DNA of 64,000 nucleotides from Rhabditoides inermis (GCA_963966185.1 CAWZYM010000293.1:1017001-1081000), one strand, 5' to 3'; shown: positions 1 through 15,500, numbered from the stretch's first letter. Numbers and translations are program-made. Notes: generated by a model not told the origin, from the letters alone.

Positions 1-134
1 TGCTGTTTATTCACAGTTCCGCATCCTTTGTGCCGCGATCTATAGCGGTATTCCGAGACCATACACGTTTTTTTATGCCCCGCAAGACCGCTGTACATGC
101 TTACATTTGTGACGTATTCATGGTGTATTCGAAT

Positions 135-198
<64 letters not shown>

Positions 199-679
199 CC
201 GAACAGTATGGCTCATTCTGACTCATGCTTCATACGCGATTCTCTCTGTCTTTCCACACACTCCGATTGGTATCTCATTCCTTGCCCGGAAAAGTGTCGT
301 TGATCGTTGGAATTGCGGTGCATTCGTGAGAGATGCCGCCGCTCGAGAATTGTCTTTTTCCTCTCTCTTTCGCTCATTCTGATTGCACGCATCGCATCGC
401 ATATGCCCTTTGATGGAATTTCTGATGTGCGCGAGCGAGTAGAAAGAGAATGACAACACAACATGAGAGAGAGGGAGCATTCACAAATACTCAATAGATT
501 TTGAGTTCTTCTGATTCTGTGCATGGGCTCATTGTTTTCAATATCGATTCATACTGTACAATAATATTATGCTTGTGATAATGGTTTCATCGATACTATC
601 CGTATTGAGCAATGTGAATGAAGTAAAGCCAAATTGCCAAGTTCAAATCTTTTTTTTTGTGATCACAGAATGTTTGCAG

Positions 680-1338
680 ATATCGACGCGGGTCAACTCG
701 GTGGCACTCTTCAGCTGCTATTCGCTCTGTCCACCCACAAACAGGAGCAGAGACAGAGGAAGAAGGAGGAGAGGAGGGAGGGGATTATGCCCCCCTCAAC
801 CATGGCCAGCAAGTGAGGGGGGAGGAGAGGAAGAGATATAGAGAGAGAGGGGGGGGGGGGAGAGAGACAGAGGGGAGAGAGGAGAGAGAGAGAGAGGACA
901 AAATCACGACAAAGCAGTGGTTGTGTCGTAAGCTGGTAGAGGATGAATGAAGCAATGACAAACTGGCATGTCTCGCAAATTTATGAGTTGTAATTTTTCC
1001 ATAGCCGTCTCACTTTTCTTACTTATTTTTTCATTCCGAGAAGCGAGGGAAATTATCGAATCAATGATACAACACTTCTTCTGGAACGTACATTCACTAC
1101 ATTAGTATCATACGTGTACTCGCTTGCGCGGGAATCCGACCCCTTCCAGTAGCAAATACTGCGCGTCATTTTTCAATCCTACATTACCATTACTACTACA
1201 AGATACTAGTACGCATGAGCACATGAAAAGTGAGATATTACCAGTAACTTCCCAGGTTGCCCTCGCCCGGCCGATCGGGAATCGCCTCGCCTTCACCGTC
1301 CAGACTACTCGCTCCATCCAGGATAAACTTCCCCAAAG
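680..1338 (+). other. unc-53: unc-53 exons: end of calponin-homology domain
   Basis: Exons 680-812 and 1256-1338. The first enters with two bases of a split codon and encodes the last helix of the CH domain (GGTLQLLFALSTHKQEQRQR), matching the LFxLSxxKQ signature of navigators, followed by a basic KKEERRE tail. The second encodes the conserved LPSPGRSGIASPSPSRL linker. Phases are 2 then 1 and fit the next exon at 2781. I found no earlier CH exon in 1-679, which holds a (TC)n tract at 138-198 and no clear coding sequence. Confidence 0.9.
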
Positions 1339-1827
1339 GTGAGTATTACTACAGCAAAATGCATTCTTTCATGGTGATCTAATAATGCACCCTTCTTCTC
1401 TGTCATTTCCTCTCGCTCTGTTGATTGTTTTGACGCGGAGCTTCCGGCAATTATTGCCAACCAATTGCCGCCGACGATTCATATTCTCATCCCCGCGAGT
1501 TATTACATTAGTCTATCTGGGACCACAGCCGCTCATCTCTCCCCCCTTTCTCTCAGCTTCGGACCAGCCGGAACCTGACATTAGTGAAGAGGCGCTCATA
1601 ATTGCAATAGCCTCCTTTCGCTGACTGACAGTTTGAGGTCTCTCTCCTTTCCATTCTCCCCTGGTTTACCAATTGTTTCATGAAACGAGTTCCTTTCTTC
1701 ATTCAATCCGGGTGGTCTCTGTCTATTCTATTGTATGCTACACAGCTAGGCAGCTGTCTATTACGCGTGCGCACACAAGTGGTTGTGCAACCTTTTTGGA
1801 TTAGGTCCGCGTCCGGACAAACGGACC

Positions 1828-1866
<39 letters not shown>

Positions 1867-1992
1867 CCTCTGTCTAATTGGCATAGTGGAGTCAGTTGGA
1901 ACGGCTACTTTCATTTACGCACCCACCCGCCAATTTGCATATAGAAATGAGAAACCGCCCGAGGCGGCGGGTGTATTGGTAGTAGTCAGTTC

Positions 1993-2043
<51 letters not shown>

Positions 2044-3697
2044 CTGTCAACCATTTATTCCGCCAGCCATTCGCTTTCGGTTGTCGTGGAAAGTGCCACT
2101 TACGCATCGCTCCAATGCTGGCACAACGACTCCCGATACTATATCCATATACGTAATCTTTTGTCTCCACGCATTGCGCTACTCACTCTCCATACCCACA
2201 AACGTCTTAACCCCAGTTTACGGCTCAGGGTTTTTCGCACCGCAATATTGAACCTGTTTTGTGTGTGCCACGCACGCGCGCGTTTCGCTCCCTATATTTT
2301 ATGGGAAAACGGAAGAAGGAGGCTCGTGGAATTAATGTATGCATCATTCGCACATTCCTCGTCTAGTTTTAGTATGTGTTTCGTACCTAGTTTTCTCGAA
2401 TGGTCTACCATGTATGCGTCTAATTTGTTAGATTTAGTTCTTATTAGTTCCATCCGTGTTTTCTTTCATTACCTGTCTACTTACCTGTCTTGTCAGATGG
2501 CTGGTTAATGGTCTCCAGAATCTGATGCTTTGTGACAGCTCTGCATGCGCCGCTGTCGCCGCCGCACCTGCATATCCCCTCATTTGCCTTCCTCCTCCCC
2601 GTTTTTGCTGATTCCCCTGACCGTTCCAAGTCATAAAAACAGGGGCAAACATCATCGCAGCTGTCATTGAACAACCGTTTAGCCTGATTCCATTTTCGGC
2701 GATTCTCAATTTTACCGGTTTCCTTGTTCATTTCATATTCAATATAGTGTAACTATTTTATATTTTAAAGTTCTTTTTAGATAAGCCCGGCGTCTCTCCC
2801 TCGCGAGCAGCTGGCAACGCGAACACCACAAAGCTCGCCCAGCCCGCTTCTAGAATACAACCGCCCAAGCCCTCGGGGTATGTTTGTTTACTGTTGTTTA
2901 CAATCATTTTGTTTGTTTGTTTGTTTATCCTGCACTTTCAGGAACAACAATGGCAGCGTGACGTCTTCTCGGTGTTCTTCAGTAGCCAGCTCCGCCACCT
3001 ACACCTCCATACCCTCCATCCCCTCCAAGTCGATCCCGCGGGCGCCCGCCACTGCCCCCGCACCGGCCCCCGCTGCTGCCCCCGCACCGGCCCCCGCCAC
3101 TGCCCCCGCAAGGACCCTCCCCAACCCTAAAGCACTGCGCGTACCGGTCAAGGCTCCGGTCCGGACATCGAGCACATTGAAAGAGCCGGTGAAGAGAGAG
3201 GAGAAGAAAGACGATAGCAAGATGTTCAAGCTGTTCTCAAAGGAAAAGAAGACAGTCAAGGAGGATAAAGCCAAGCCGTCACCGCAGCCGGTATGTTATG
3301 TTTACATTTTGAGTTATTTAAATAACGCAACTTTCATTCGATTACAGCAAAGTATGATGATTGTATTTACAATGGTCTTGTAACGTATGACGTATGTCTA
3401 TTTTCAGCCGCGCAAAGAGCTCAAAGCGCCGGCTTCTATCGCTAGCAAGCCGCAGCCGACTGGGTTGCAGCGGCCCGGCACGGGCCTCTCGAAGCCTGCC
3501 TCTATCCGACCACCCACACGGATAGCCCCTCCCAAAGTCAAGGTGAGCTTCCAGGATTCCAGAAATTGATGGGATTATGATTATTGCAACGTATCGATTC
3601 ACTGTTATCACTCGCAGCGTAGCCGACGTGATTCAGCGTAAGTACTAGTTATCAGGGGCTTGCACACTGATTCATTACTGTGCCATGTATCGATAGT

Positions 3698-3740
<43 letters not shown>

Positions 3741-5799
3741 GACCATGCCGTTTCGTTTTCGCTCTCTAGGGTCGTAAACTGCTGCGCCCCTTCCTCGTTT
3801 CGTGTAATGAATTCGCCATTAGGTTAGGCCTAAGGCTTCTTTGAGTCGATTGCGTCTCGCGCGCATTTCTACACGTCTCTTACTCCAGTAACACATACGT
3901 CTTTGTCAGTAGATCAGTGTCGAGATTGCGCACGTGTGTGTTTGCAGTAGATTGGTCCCCTGAGGCGATGCAAGTTAGAAGGGAGGGAGAGAGAGAGAGA
4001 GAGAGATGCAACTCTATCTGTTGCCAAACGTCGCGCGGCGTTCCCTTTTTACCCATATGTTCACTCGCGCACACTCTCCTCTCTTTTTTCGTCCCACTCT
4101 ATTCTTTTTCATCGCACTCGTCAGATGTCTATGGGAATAAGGAGAGAGATAGAGAGAGGGAGAGAGAGAGAGAGAGAGAACGTGCCTTTCTTTTCGACCG
4201 CAGATCACTGCACTATAATCACACTTCACTCTACCGTAGTTCATCCGAAAATGAGTTTTTTTGTCAGCGCCTTTATTCTCTATTCTCAAAAAGCGTTGTA
4301 ATTGCTGGTGTTATCTGTGATGCGTAGTCAAACAAATACTATAACACCATATTATAATCTATTTTAGTACTCATGGTTTATACAGTACATCTACAGTCTC
4401 TACATTAGTTAACAGATCAGTTAATGAGTATTTCATTTTTAATAGTACGAAACGTATCTTTTTCAGACCACGCCCACCCTCGCCGCGCCATCTACAGTAA
4501 CCCTACGCAAGAAAGATGTGCTAGCCGAAGCGGACAAACGGTAAATTGATAAATCAATAATCTACAAGCATTCACTCAATGAATCGAGTAATCAATCGAT
4601 AATTGATGAATTCAGCACGTCCAAGTCATCGGAGGAGGATTCGGCGTACGCGGGTTTCGGATCGGCCAGTCCCGTCAGCAGCACCAATAGCAGCTGCAGC
4701 TTGAATTCCAAGGTGGGAGGTTTTTTCATCTTGGATTGTTGTAGTGATACAATTTTTTTATGATTTGTTTCGGAACGATACAATCATACAAGATGATACC
4801 ACCATTGATTGAAACGCACTGACTGCATTTCGTCGGTGTGTGAAACGTAGTATTTATCGATGATGTGCAAGATGCTATTACCAGTAAACATCATATCCGC
4901 GCATTTGTGACAGTTCCGAAACGTATGCGATATGCAAATGTGAACCTGCTGGACTGCGTCTTTGCAGGACTCTGCCCGCGGTTCGATGGAGCGCGAGAAG
5001 AAGCGGCCACTGCTCGAGAACACACCCTCACAGGTACGGACGATGGTGATTACTTCTTTTACTCGTAAGAAGACGCATGCATTGCTGCAAACTGTCCTCA
5101 CAATAGTTACATGTTTCATGAAACGTATGGAAGATACCAATAGTCATTACTGCCAACTTTGTTATCGGTAGAACAACAAGGAACAGGAGTGTGCAGAGCC
5201 ATTGGATGCTGTTCACGCACATCGTTGCAGGACAAGCCTGTCCTGGCCGTCGCTCCCACACAAGAGGTGGCCCCCGAGCCGCGCGCCCCGGCAGTCGGAG
5301 TCGTGTCCCCCATGCTCAGCCAGAGGAAGGCCGCCCCCTCTCCCGTCACACCTGACGAGAAGAAGCCACCGTGAGTGGTTTATTAGTGATGCTGATGATC
5401 ACAATGATTGTTCACTTTGATTAACAGTGCCGAGTCGTGGGTGATTATCAGTGAGTAGTGAAGCGTATGCGATCGTGTTTTAGAGATTACGAAGATGTGG
5501 TGGAAAACCCGTGCCATTGGCGTTGTTACTTGAAACTGTATTTATTCACCCATTGAAACGTAACCCTGTTTCTAGACCGGTGCCGTCTCGCTGCGGAAGT
5601 GTGCTGGAAAGTGATAGGTCGCGGTCGGTCAGTCAGGAGGCGGAGGTAAGTAAACACATAAACAAACAAGTAAACAAATAAACAAACAGGTCGCGATGCA
5701 GCCGCCTCCTATGCAACCGATCCGCCAACCGCCCACCTATCAGCAGCTGCTCAACCAGGGACGGATACAGCAGAACCGACAGAGCCGCCTCGGTGAGCC

Positions 5800-5839
<40 letters not shown>

Positions 5840-8800
5840 AACTAGTTCAAACTTTCGTTGTACAGTGTTTTTCACACCTCTGAATTCTTCTCGGGCAAGC
5901 TAATGTGTCCTCGGCATCTGTTTCCTATGTATTTCCGGGGGCAGGATGTATAGAAGGGGGAAGGAAGGGGGCGAGTGTAAATGACCATGTCTCTATTCAC
6001 ACGGCGCAGAGCAGACCACACATGCAGCTTGCGTACCCCAATCATTGTCTCCCTCCCCCCCTCTCTCTCTCTCACTCTCTCGTTTCGTTCGGAATTCAGA
6101 ACTTTCTCACTGTTCTACTGCAGCATTTCTCTCCCCATCGACTGTCTGCAGCTTCACTGACCTCCCATAATTTACTGCTAGCGTCTCGGCTCGGGGTAAT
6201 TAGCAAAGGTGATGCGATGAGGCGTTATGACCTCGACGCTCGTCTCACCTGTAGACTGAGACAACAGGTTGCAATCGTTGCGATACGTTTCATCTACTGG
6301 CTTTGGTTTCTTTACTTTTGTAATGTGCTTCTGCTCTGACGTTAACTTGTAAACTGATTTGTGATTATATAAAATATAATATAATCAATTATCTTTCATC
6401 AAGTAAGTACTTAAACCTTAGAGATTAGGTTGCGACGTTTAATCGCATACGTTTCAGTTGCAGTGTTTATTGCCAGTCACATTCTGTCGCTGTTATCATT
6501 TTATTAATACCATGTAGAAACTAAAACTAAATATAGATATTTTATATGTACGAATGTACGTTACAACATGACTATTTATTTCTAACCGCGTACAAGTACA
6601 AGTCTGCAATAATTCCGGGGGACCCACAAATAATGTTTATTTTAAAGAAGAACTCCGGGGAAAAATAGAGTGCGGAGGGATCAGGGGAAATCATAGGCTG
6701 TGATTACGAATCGGATAGTCAAAATTTCTATAGAAAACAAAAATTTGCATATTGAATTATTCAGTCCGAATCCTTTTTGGCAATAATATTCAAACGGGGG
6801 CGGGACCTGATAGCCACGCCCACGTTTGCATTGTGCAATCCAACGATCAGCTGTTTGTGTGTTTTCCTTGATTTCGTTCGTTTGTTCTTGTTTTTGTTAG
6901 TTATTTTTGTATTTAATTGATGCAATAGGTGTTTATTCATCTTTATGTGCCTTTACAACACGATAAAACAGGATTGTTCATCAATCAAACCCAACTTGCA
7001 GGTGTTTTTTTTTGTTTCGAAATGTCTCGCTCGATTTGTGTCACGCCTTATTTTCATTGCTCCGTTGGTATATGTTATTTGTTAGCAGTATGTTTCTTAT
7101 GTATCGATGTATGGGGATGTTTTGACGACGTGCGTTTAGGTAATACGCGTTGCGTTGCTGCACTTCATGATCGGCGCGGGCGGGGAAGCACGGACCTCTA
7201 CAATTGTCTCAAGAACTACAGGTATGAAATGAAGTAATGTTCTCAATCTGATTCACTTTCACAATGTTCATTAGTATTCGTAAATAACTGTGTTCGAAAA
7301 TAGCATGTCGTTTTTGAAACGTGTATGTTCACATCGTGTCATAGTGCGTGCATAGCCTCGTTTTGTAGTGTTATTATAATTGCGTTCTGCACATCATCAT
7401 GTTTTCTGGTAGGATGAAAACGGGTGTGGCACGCTGCGCGACCGTGCGACCGTGCGAAACTGGAGGTGGAAGCGAGGCAAGGAGGCGCGCATGAGAATGA
7501 AGAAGGGTAAGTGTTTCTCATCTCACGCAATGTAATTGAATTATTGGTAACGTTGTAACGTTGTTCGTTAACCTAACAAGCTCTTTTTTGACCATGTCAT
7601 TGTCTTCGATGTTGCTTATGCAGTGCGTTGCAGATCTCGACGGACCAGGCGGGCGGACGGACCGATGGACCCAGGCGCGAGAAGGAAGAGCAGCAACATG
7701 AGACACACAATGATTGCTATGATCTATGTAATAAACGGCGTTATGTGTGCATGATTTCGCTTCTTCATTCCCATACAATTTGGAAACCACAAAGATTTTG
7801 TTTCACTGTTACCGGCCTACTACACATACCCTCTCCTCTGTCTGTGGGGAGATGTTTTTAGTTGGAATATCTATGGATGATATAATGTAGTGGATTAGTT
7901 TTAATTAATACGTGGTCATTATGTGTGATGTCTAATAGCGCTTATCGCGAACGGCCGCTCTCATTTTCTCACCCTGGCCTCTCTGTGCACTGCTCACTTT
8001 CGCGCCAAAACATTGAATAGAGCGCGACCTCTGTTCACCCGGGCGACTCTTTCCCCGGAGTTCTTCTTTAAATCATTATTCATCTTTCATGAACTACGTT
8101 TCACCGCCAAAATATCTATGCCGCCACTGAAATGCACTAATGCCACTCGCTCATAGGTCATAGGAGACATATATCCCGAAAGAATACACAGTAGAACACC
8201 ACCCTTTTCGAATAATTGTGGTGTCTCTCTAACCCGATCGCGCCTTATTGGCTTCCGGTCGGATGAGGGGGTTGTGCGGTCATCCTATATCCCTGGGTGC
8301 TTGCAATAATCCGATTATATTGGGCCTGAGGTCAGCCGGTTGCCACATTTCACGTTCTTCCAATCCAATTCCGATCCAGCACATAGCACATTTGTGATTT
8401 GAAGTTGTTCTCATCTTGAAATAACCAATTGTCGTGTATGTAGGTGTAGTGCATGACAAACTTTTCAGTTTGTATCAAATCATATCACCCTCAAATAATT
8501 ATCAGAGAATTTCGCCTTCTGTTCTCTTCATCTATGTTAATCTCTCCCTCTGTCAAGCGTACTTTCCTCATAATCCGTTCGTCCAGTCATAAGATCTGTA
8601 CCATTTTCAACCATTCCCTCTTTCAGGCGCCTTCGTCTCCTCCTCCTCGACCTCTGAGGACTCTCTCGACTCCGTCTCCACTGCCATCCACTGCAGGACC
8701 AGCCAGTCAGCGGGCAACACCATCGAGAGGGAACAGAGGAGGGAGATCGGGGTGGCTGGTGGGTGGGGTTGCGTGGATTGATTTATTCTAGCATTTATGA

Positions 8801-9079
8801 TATTCCTCTAAATATAGTAATAGACTGTACACAACAATTTGCAAAATGACCATGCTTTGATGTGTTGTTATGGCTACGTTTCAGTGAACCTATAATGTCG
8901 GAACGTGAGCTAACCTGTTAATGAGAACAGGCAATGCCGGGATGAAGAGTAACTTATTGTTGAATACACAGGTCCTTCGAACACGGGCGACTCTGTGGCC
9001 ATCTATGCGAAGATGCAGGCAAAGATGCGCGAACTGCGGGACAATGTGCACCGCGGAATGGACTACCATGACAGGTACC

Positions 9080-9126
<47 letters not shown>

Positions 9127-9934
9127 CTCGCTCTCTCTCTCTCCCTCCCTCTCTTTTACTCTCTCTCTTCTTCTTCTTTTCTTTCTTGATAAAACAAACA
9201 TAGCTTTTTACGTTCTGACTCACGCTCATTTCATAATTCCTAGGGATTGAGGGAAAGAGAATGGGAGCAGGTCGATTGCATGCAAATCAGGGGCTCTATG
9301 CTGTCATATCGCATAGCAATCGCGCGCACGGCGAGATAGCATCAGCATGCCTCCAGAGGACAAATTGTTCCCCTCATCTCTCTCTCCCTCCCTCTCTCTC
9401 TCTCCCTCCCTCCCTCCCTCCCTCTCTCCCCTCTCGGAACAGCTATGGTCATATCAGGATATGGCGCGCTTCCCTCACAACCGCCGCTAATTTCACAATC
9501 TATGTCACTCATGTTTGTCTTACATCAATCATAGACGCCGACTTTTTGCGCCTTCTGACCCTGTTTCCTTTACCGCGCACTTCCTGTCAGCTGGCGTTCT
9601 CTGGGTCTCTTCCAACACCCCGCTCTCTCGCCGCTCTCTGCCTACCAGCCTTTTATTTCTCGCCACAATTAGAGTGCCCTCGCGGTTAATTGCGCCCCAG
9701 CCTTCCCATTTCTCGGCTGTCAACAATTCTCTTTTGTATTCAAGAGGCGTTCGTAAGTGACGCGGGTTGTGCTGACTGACGTCTGATTTTTGTATTCTGC
9801 AAAATCGCCACTTGATTTTCTCTCATTTTTGTGGTGCGCAGAAAAACGAGAGTCATTTCGATGCGCCGCATCATCTGCTACCCGGCAACACAGTGTCATT
9901 TAGCACTGCCATATGGTTCGCGACTCCCTACCAT

Positions 9935-9982
<48 letters not shown>

Positions 9983-10742
9983 AGACGCGACGCAACAGCC
10001 GCTAGCATATATCATCGTGTAAAGTGTGCCACTGGACTGTGACCATGAGTTTCAAATTAGAATTAGAGTCTGGCTCCTATATTACCTCTCTATCTTTAAC
10101 TAACTATTCTATAAAATCCTCTTTTTCGAATTCTTTTGCGCATCGAAAAGCTCAAGCAAACTTATCATGTCAATGCATTATCATAGTGTTTCGCAGTTAT
10201 TTCGCTCCATATTTCTGATTTACGATGCCGCATTCACGCCGTTCCTTTTTTGGCGATATCCGGATTCCTTGACGCGCGCGAAATGGAGGCGCGTTCGCAG
10301 TGCCACCCATAAATTCCATAATTCTAATTCGCCGTCATCCATCTTGTATTGGCGCAGAATACATGTGTGTGTTCCACTTATGCTAATTTCGCCTAAATGA
10401 GAGAGACTGGCTGATTGATGGCCGTTGGGGACAGGGGAGGGGAAGAGTGCGCGAGAATGGGGCGCGCGCGTGGTCACTCTCGAATCTCGCTTACATCCTC
10501 AGGTGCGGTCTCGTCGATTTGGAAGTGTTTCGGATCGTTCCGAAGGCAGTTCATGACTGTTTTCAAGAGAGTGACCGCAACTTCACCAACTATGACCGAT
10601 TTGTATTTCGAACCTTCCCATTTTGAGTGATTCTGGAGTGAACCCGAACCTTCCTCTTTCTCTCCCATCCGAGATTGCCTTTGCACCTCGTTCCATGCAT
10701 ACTCGAGGGTTTCTCTGACTACGCGTACTACCAACAATGGGT

Positions 10743-10780
<38 letters not shown>

Positions 10781-12803
10781 AAAAGGTGCGAGGTGGAGAA
10801 TTCCGCAACCTTCTTTCCGCCGAAATCGATGTTTCCTTGCTGCGAAATCAGAATGCGCTGAAGCACCTTCCATTCAACTCTGCCCCGAAACTAGTAACCA
10901 CTACTATGAGCTTCTACGACCGAATATTGAAGCGGTTGGAGCGGTACGTTTTCTCGACTTTACGTTTCCTGTCGCTCATTGTTGCTATACTACGTTCCTC
11001 TCACTTTTCGGGAGTCTCTTTCCTTTTTGGGGGGGATTCTCGCGTGTTTTCTAAGGATTCGAGAAGACTCATCTGTCTGTCGTGGAGTGGGAGAGAGATA
11101 GAGATAGAGAGAAAGAGAGAGAGAGAGAGGGAGAAAAAGACAACAAGGGTGTATATACGTGTGCTCTCTGCTTCCCCTCTTATTTGGCTCTTGTTTGTTT
11201 TGGTTTTTTTGGTCCTCCGGCCAGAGACGAAGCTAATGAGACTAATGAGAGGCCGCTGCGAGAAAGCACTTCTCACTTCTCCCCTTCTCCATCTCCATCT
11301 CCATCTCCTTCTCATCCTTCTTCCCCTCCTCATCCTCCTCCTTCTCCATTCTGCTCCTCATCCTCTTCCATTTTGCTCCTTCTCTCTCTCTCTCTCTCTC
11401 TCCCTCTCTCTCCCTCTTCCTCTCTCTCCCTCCGAGAGTGGTCAGTCAGCCAAGCGAGCGGGCGACATCCCGTTTTTCCCCCGGCCGCTTCCGATTTATT
11501 CCGCATAATTGTGTAAGTCCGCTGCCGGCGCCGCTCTTTTCAAGAGGGTACTGACAATAGGAGTGTAACTAGTACGCTCGCATACTAGTACACACTTCCG
11601 CTCCGGCTAACACCTTGTCTCTAATAATTGGAGCTTCTGCATGCCCCCAGGCAACAACAACCCTTTGATCTTTGGCGGATGGGAGATAGTGAGTCTGAGG
11701 GGATCTAGTATCCCGCGGCGCCCAGGCGGCTTATGTTTATATATGTAGATTCGGGGGGGGCAGACTCTGGCGGTATCCCCTCTTGACCCCTCACTACTAG
11801 CCTATTCGCGCACTGTGAGTGGCTCATATTTCCAGTTTTCTACCCCATCCTCATTGTTATACCTCACTAGCCATACGGTGCAACCCGTTATTAGAGTTGT
11901 TTGTTATCCCGCATCATTCCACAGTGTCCTTCTATTGGTCCAGTGCTAGTCCCGCCCCCTTCGGAACACTGGCGATAGCATCGCTTATCCGAGGGCGCGA
12001 ATCTACCACCACCAGTAAATCGAGCGAGGCTATTTCACGCGCCCGTATATTATCTTCTCTCACCCTCTCCCTATCTGATTCCAAGGCCTGAATTGTTCAT
12101 GACTGACTCTCCTCCTTTTCTCTCTATTCACCATGCTCTCTCGCCCCCTTTGTGTCTGACCCTCTCCACACTGCCCTTTCTCTCACACTTCTTTGACCCT
12201 CCTGAATAGCTCATCCCACCACTCCATTTGCAGTTTCGAGGACAGCAGCTCACTCTCCAGCGGGCTCTCCGAGAACTTTGACGACGCGTCGACGTGGTAC
12301 GATTATCGACTTATCGATTTATTGATTTCGACGATTCTGTCACCTTGCCAACCACCGGGAAATTTGCATAATAGGAGTCGAGCGCATGATTGAATGAATA
12401 TTGCGTAGTGTTGATGGCAATGAGAGAGAGAGAGAGTTCTGATGTTCCTAATGCGACTCACATCTGCAATGAATATGTTATCGCCGTCACTATACTAAGT
12501 AGTCCTGATAAATAGAGGACACTTTAGCCCCAGCGTCAATTAGTCGCTATTTTTCTCGCGCGTCCGAGGCACACTGGATTGTTTTGCAATTAAACCCCTC
12601 GCCTTTTTTGCCTGATTTACATCGTACTAGTGCAATAGAGCCACCTTTCTTCTCTCTCACTATATTCTATCGGCTCGTTCACCAGCGCCTCCTTTGAATA
12701 GACGCGATCCACTATCATTGATTGCCAAATCGAGATTGATTCTATTCTCGGAACGTGTGAATTCGTACACCAGCCACACATGTTTGTGGAAGAAAATGAA
12801 TGG

Positions 12804-12834
<31 letters not shown>

Positions 12835-13979
12835 TCCAATGCAACAAAATCCGCCGAAATCGCCTGAAATCGAGCCCGATGCTTTTGCGTCGCACTTCCG
12901 CGCCCCGTATTTTCCGTTTTACCATGTATAGTGTTTCATAGTGTAGTCGTGCTGTGTAGTGTTTCATAGTGCAGTTGCAGCTCCTCCGAAGCGATGGCTG
13001 CCGCGACGGCGTACGGCAAGATCGGCGACTACGGACACTTTGTGCGCGCCAATGGACAGAAAGGTATCATCGAAAGATCCTCACTCTTTTGAAACAATTC
13101 GTCGATGTTGACGCCCTCATACCCCTCCAGACAGCGTGTTTTCTTACTCGCCAGATTCACGAAGGCGCCTGAAGACGTAGTTCCATCACCATTACACTCG
13201 TCCAATTGCATTCTCTCACTCGTCCCACCCCACGCATTCAGGCACGCGCTCCTCTTCGTCTACTCTGGAGCACCGAGCGCGCCGCATGGCCGAGCAGGAG
13301 AACATCCACCAGCTGCTGCAGCAGTGCCGCACGAGGGAGCGGGGCGCCGCGTGTCAGGTCAGCACGCCCACGACACTCACAAACACACGACCTTATACAT
13401 ACTCTATATGCGTTCTTTGCGTATCGGTAATGTTCGCATTTTTCCAAACGCATGTGCGCAGAATGTCGCAAAGCGTATTGAATCGTTCACGCTAGTTACA
13501 CGCTGATTATATCAATCCGTAGTTGAGCCGCATACAATCGTAATGATATAAAAAGAGATGCTCACAAAATGCTGACTGAGATAAAAGACAACGTCTATCT
13601 GTGCGCTTTTCCAACCACTTTTCAAACTCTTTGCCTATACGTTTCACCTCGCGCTTATATGTTGTCAAACTTAATTTAATGATCAACCCACGCAATAAGT
13701 TGGATACAAACAATACTCGTCAACCTTTCTAAATGCAACGCTTCACGAGTTTGCCTCAGGATAGAAGTGCAGTGGTGAGTGGTTGTTTGCTCGGTGCGGG
13801 TAGACATGAGGTATCACTTGCGCGCAAGCGCTGTCATTTGCACTCTCTCGAGGCCGTTCTGGTTTGACACAGCTATGCAAACAGAACGCCTCTCTTGACG
13901 GATCAGTGCTCATCCTAGATCGGCCATCGGTAGATCAACCATAATGTGATTTATATGTGCCACTCTGCCTGCCGCGCAT

Positions 13980-14031
<52 letters not shown>

Positions 14032-15457
14032 GCGCAGCTGTTTTCCACTGACACTCTCTCCTATTGCCAGCTGCAGCTATCGCAGTTTTTTCGCATTCAA
14101 ATGTGTTCCGATTAGGAGACACTATACTGTAGAGAGTAGTGCATCTCTCAATCTCTCAAATTGCAGAGTTTTAAATGAGGGGTTTGGTTTGGCGTTCCCT
14201 TTCGACACGCGAGTTTCGAATTACTCGGCGAACCGTGAAATTATTAGACCGAAAGGTTTTTTTGCAGCTAGAAAAAAGAGACCTCCAAGTGTCACGGGCG
14301 CAATTGTGTAAATTGAAAGAACTCCACTTTTTCAACGGGACTGGATTATTAGGGGGGGGGGGGCGGAATTCAAATGAATAAATCCCTTATTAGCATGATC
14401 CAGCTCCGGCTTACACTGCCAGTATTTGCCGTCTTGGTAGATCAAAGTGTGGCGTCTTAGGGTAGATCAAAGGCGCGCCTCGGTCTATTGTGTCCAGTGA
14501 CACATTCGTATTTGCATAGAGCCCCCTCGATGCGCAGTAGCGATTGCGGGCACTCCTAATGTGACCGCATGTGTAAACACTGTAAACAGCCTGAACCCTC
14601 CTTCTCTCCCTTGCTCTCTCGGCTTCCGATGACCGCTTGATGGCTTGAGCATCATTAATTGTCGGAAGATGGCGCTTCAATACTTCAAAGCGGGGGGACT
14701 AACCGAGCTGGCAAGACTCACTAGCGGACCTGTCGCGCCAGCCTAGCAAAACAACAATGATGAATGGCGCCCACTCTCTCTTTCAGCGCGGCTGTTGTTT
14801 CTCACATTCACTGGTCCTCTAGCGCCTGGCATTATCACTCTGGTCCCTTTGCACTACTTCTCGACTTTTCCTTATCACTACTTATCACTCATGTTTCAAT
14901 GCTCTCGAAATCCGCTTGTCTTATTGTAAACTGCACTCTCTGACGTAGGTTTTTTTCTCGCGTGTTCGAACATGACAAGAAATTTTCCTCGAGCCGCTTT
15001 TTGCCTGGTTTTCTTTGCGCGAAAAAAATCTCGCTCTATCGGCGCGGTTTGTAACATCGAGAAGCGGCTGAGCGATCATGATGCTATTAACGCCATATCA
15101 AAAAGTCGCCGACTCGCCATACGTACGTTTGCTACTCGTTCAATCTTGCCAAAATCTCGTTGACATTATCGTACTGCAGTGTTTTAGAAACCGTATAGTT
15201 CACATACATCATGATCATGTTTGCTAAAACGAACTTGATTATTTAATTATGTGCTTTCAGGGTCCGCCACCAGCGCGGTCGCATTTCTCGTTCGGTCTCT
15301 CATCGGACGGGGATACACTGTCAGTGTGCAGCAGTAGGAGCGCCAGTGGACAGAGGACGAGCATCCGACACGCACCCAAGAGAGGAGAGACCGGGGGAGG
15401 TGAGGGGAGAGGGAGGGAGGGAGAGAGGGGGAGAGAGGGGGAGAGGGAGGGGGAGGT

Positions 15458-15500
<43 letters not shown>

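Noticed and set aside
138..198. CRISPR-like or other regular array
   Set aside because: All regular arrays in the window are dinucleotide or octamer microsatellites without unique spacers.
3618..3637. 20-nt exon-like segment with good splice sites between unc-53 exons
   Set aside because: Its inclusion breaks the frame; exon 3408-3542 joins 4467-4540 directly in phase 0.
5428..5450. Short exon-like segment after 5370
   Set aside because: It would shift the frame; 5231-5370 joins 5576-5645 in phase 2 and gives family-like sequence.
7022..7237. Small secreted-peptide gene in the intron 5793-8626
   Set aside because: The first frame has a signal peptide, but the following exon-like pieces (7413-7505, 7634 on) fit it in no phase without an early stop. 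Kept only as a finding.
10675..11508. 277-codon frame in an unc-53 intron
   Set aside because: It crosses two CT tracts, has no protein-like composition and lies between exons that join in phase without it.
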